From contig JAOTUD010000021.1 of assembly GCA_029864065.1 (NCBI GenBank), forward strand, positions 1 through 14,459: a stretch of 14,459 nucleotides of DNA, read 5' to 3'. The position numbers were made by a program, and so were the translations under genes. A model generated the notes under the pieces. It searched no databases and was not told the DNA's origin. It saw nothing but the letters and a program-made list of their open reading frames with translations. Within the stretch, counting starts at the first letter, position 1. Every line of letters begins with the position of its first letter. This document shows positions 14,434 to 14,459 of the stretch, piece by piece. The stretch is from Gammaproteobacteria bacterium. Lineage in GTDB: Bacteria; Pseudomonadota; Gammaproteobacteria; GCA-001735895.

Positions 14434-14459
14434 CCCCCCCCCCCCCCCCGGGGCCCCGT
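14434..14459. other. Low-complexity contig end (C16 run plus GC palindrome), probably artefact
   Basis: Sixteen consecutive Cs (14434-14449) are followed by GGGGCCCCGT to the end. Nothing else in the window resembles this. It most likely reflects a sequencing or assembly artefact at the contig edge and should not be read as biology. Confidence 0.75.

Overview
The window is a stretch of gammaproteobacterial chromosome. Gene content, protein similarity and order (ponA divergent from pilMNOPQ, then aroK-aroB, then gltB) match the arrangement known from Pseudomonas and relatives. Coding regions are GC-rich, and the products resemble Pseudomonas and E. coli proteins throughout. I cannot name a genus. 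The right end runs into a 16-C homopolymer and a GC palindrome, which suggests the end of a draft or metagenome contig.

Layout, right to left. ponA (bifunctional penicillin-binding protein 1A) is the only plus-strand gene, at 11709-14399. A 178-base, very AT-rich divergent promoter region separates it from pilM. The minus-strand pilMNOPQ operon (11530 to 6574) encodes the type IV pilus alignment complex and outer-membrane secretin. Its genes are coupled by 4-, 1- and 4-base overlaps and a 16-base gap. A strong Rho-independent terminator lies between pilQ and aroK, only about 20 bases before the aroK start. aroK and aroB (shikimate pathway) follow, 2 bases apart. A long hairpin repeat begins directly at the aroB stop codon. 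Then come an NtrC-like dyad and a sigma70-type promoter ahead of gltB (glutamate synthase large subunit). Only 24 bases after gltB, the first 47 codons of dnaG (primase) run off the left edge.

How the genes work together: PilM (cytoplasm), PilN and PilO (inner membrane) and PilP (lipoprotein) link the pilus motor to the PilQ secretin. PBP1A builds peptidoglycan, through which the secretin complex must pass. AroK and AroB supply the shikimate pathway, and GltB assimilates nitrogen into glutamate.

The genes themselves are ordinary housekeeping genes, and I see no new defence, mobile or biosynthetic system. The unusual points are in the joints: no damX between aroB and gltB, no gltD after gltB, dnaG outside its usual rpsU-dnaG-rpoD setting, a hairpin repeat fused to the aroB stop codon, an NtrC-type site at gltB without a visible sigma54 promoter, and a terminator placed immediately before aroK.
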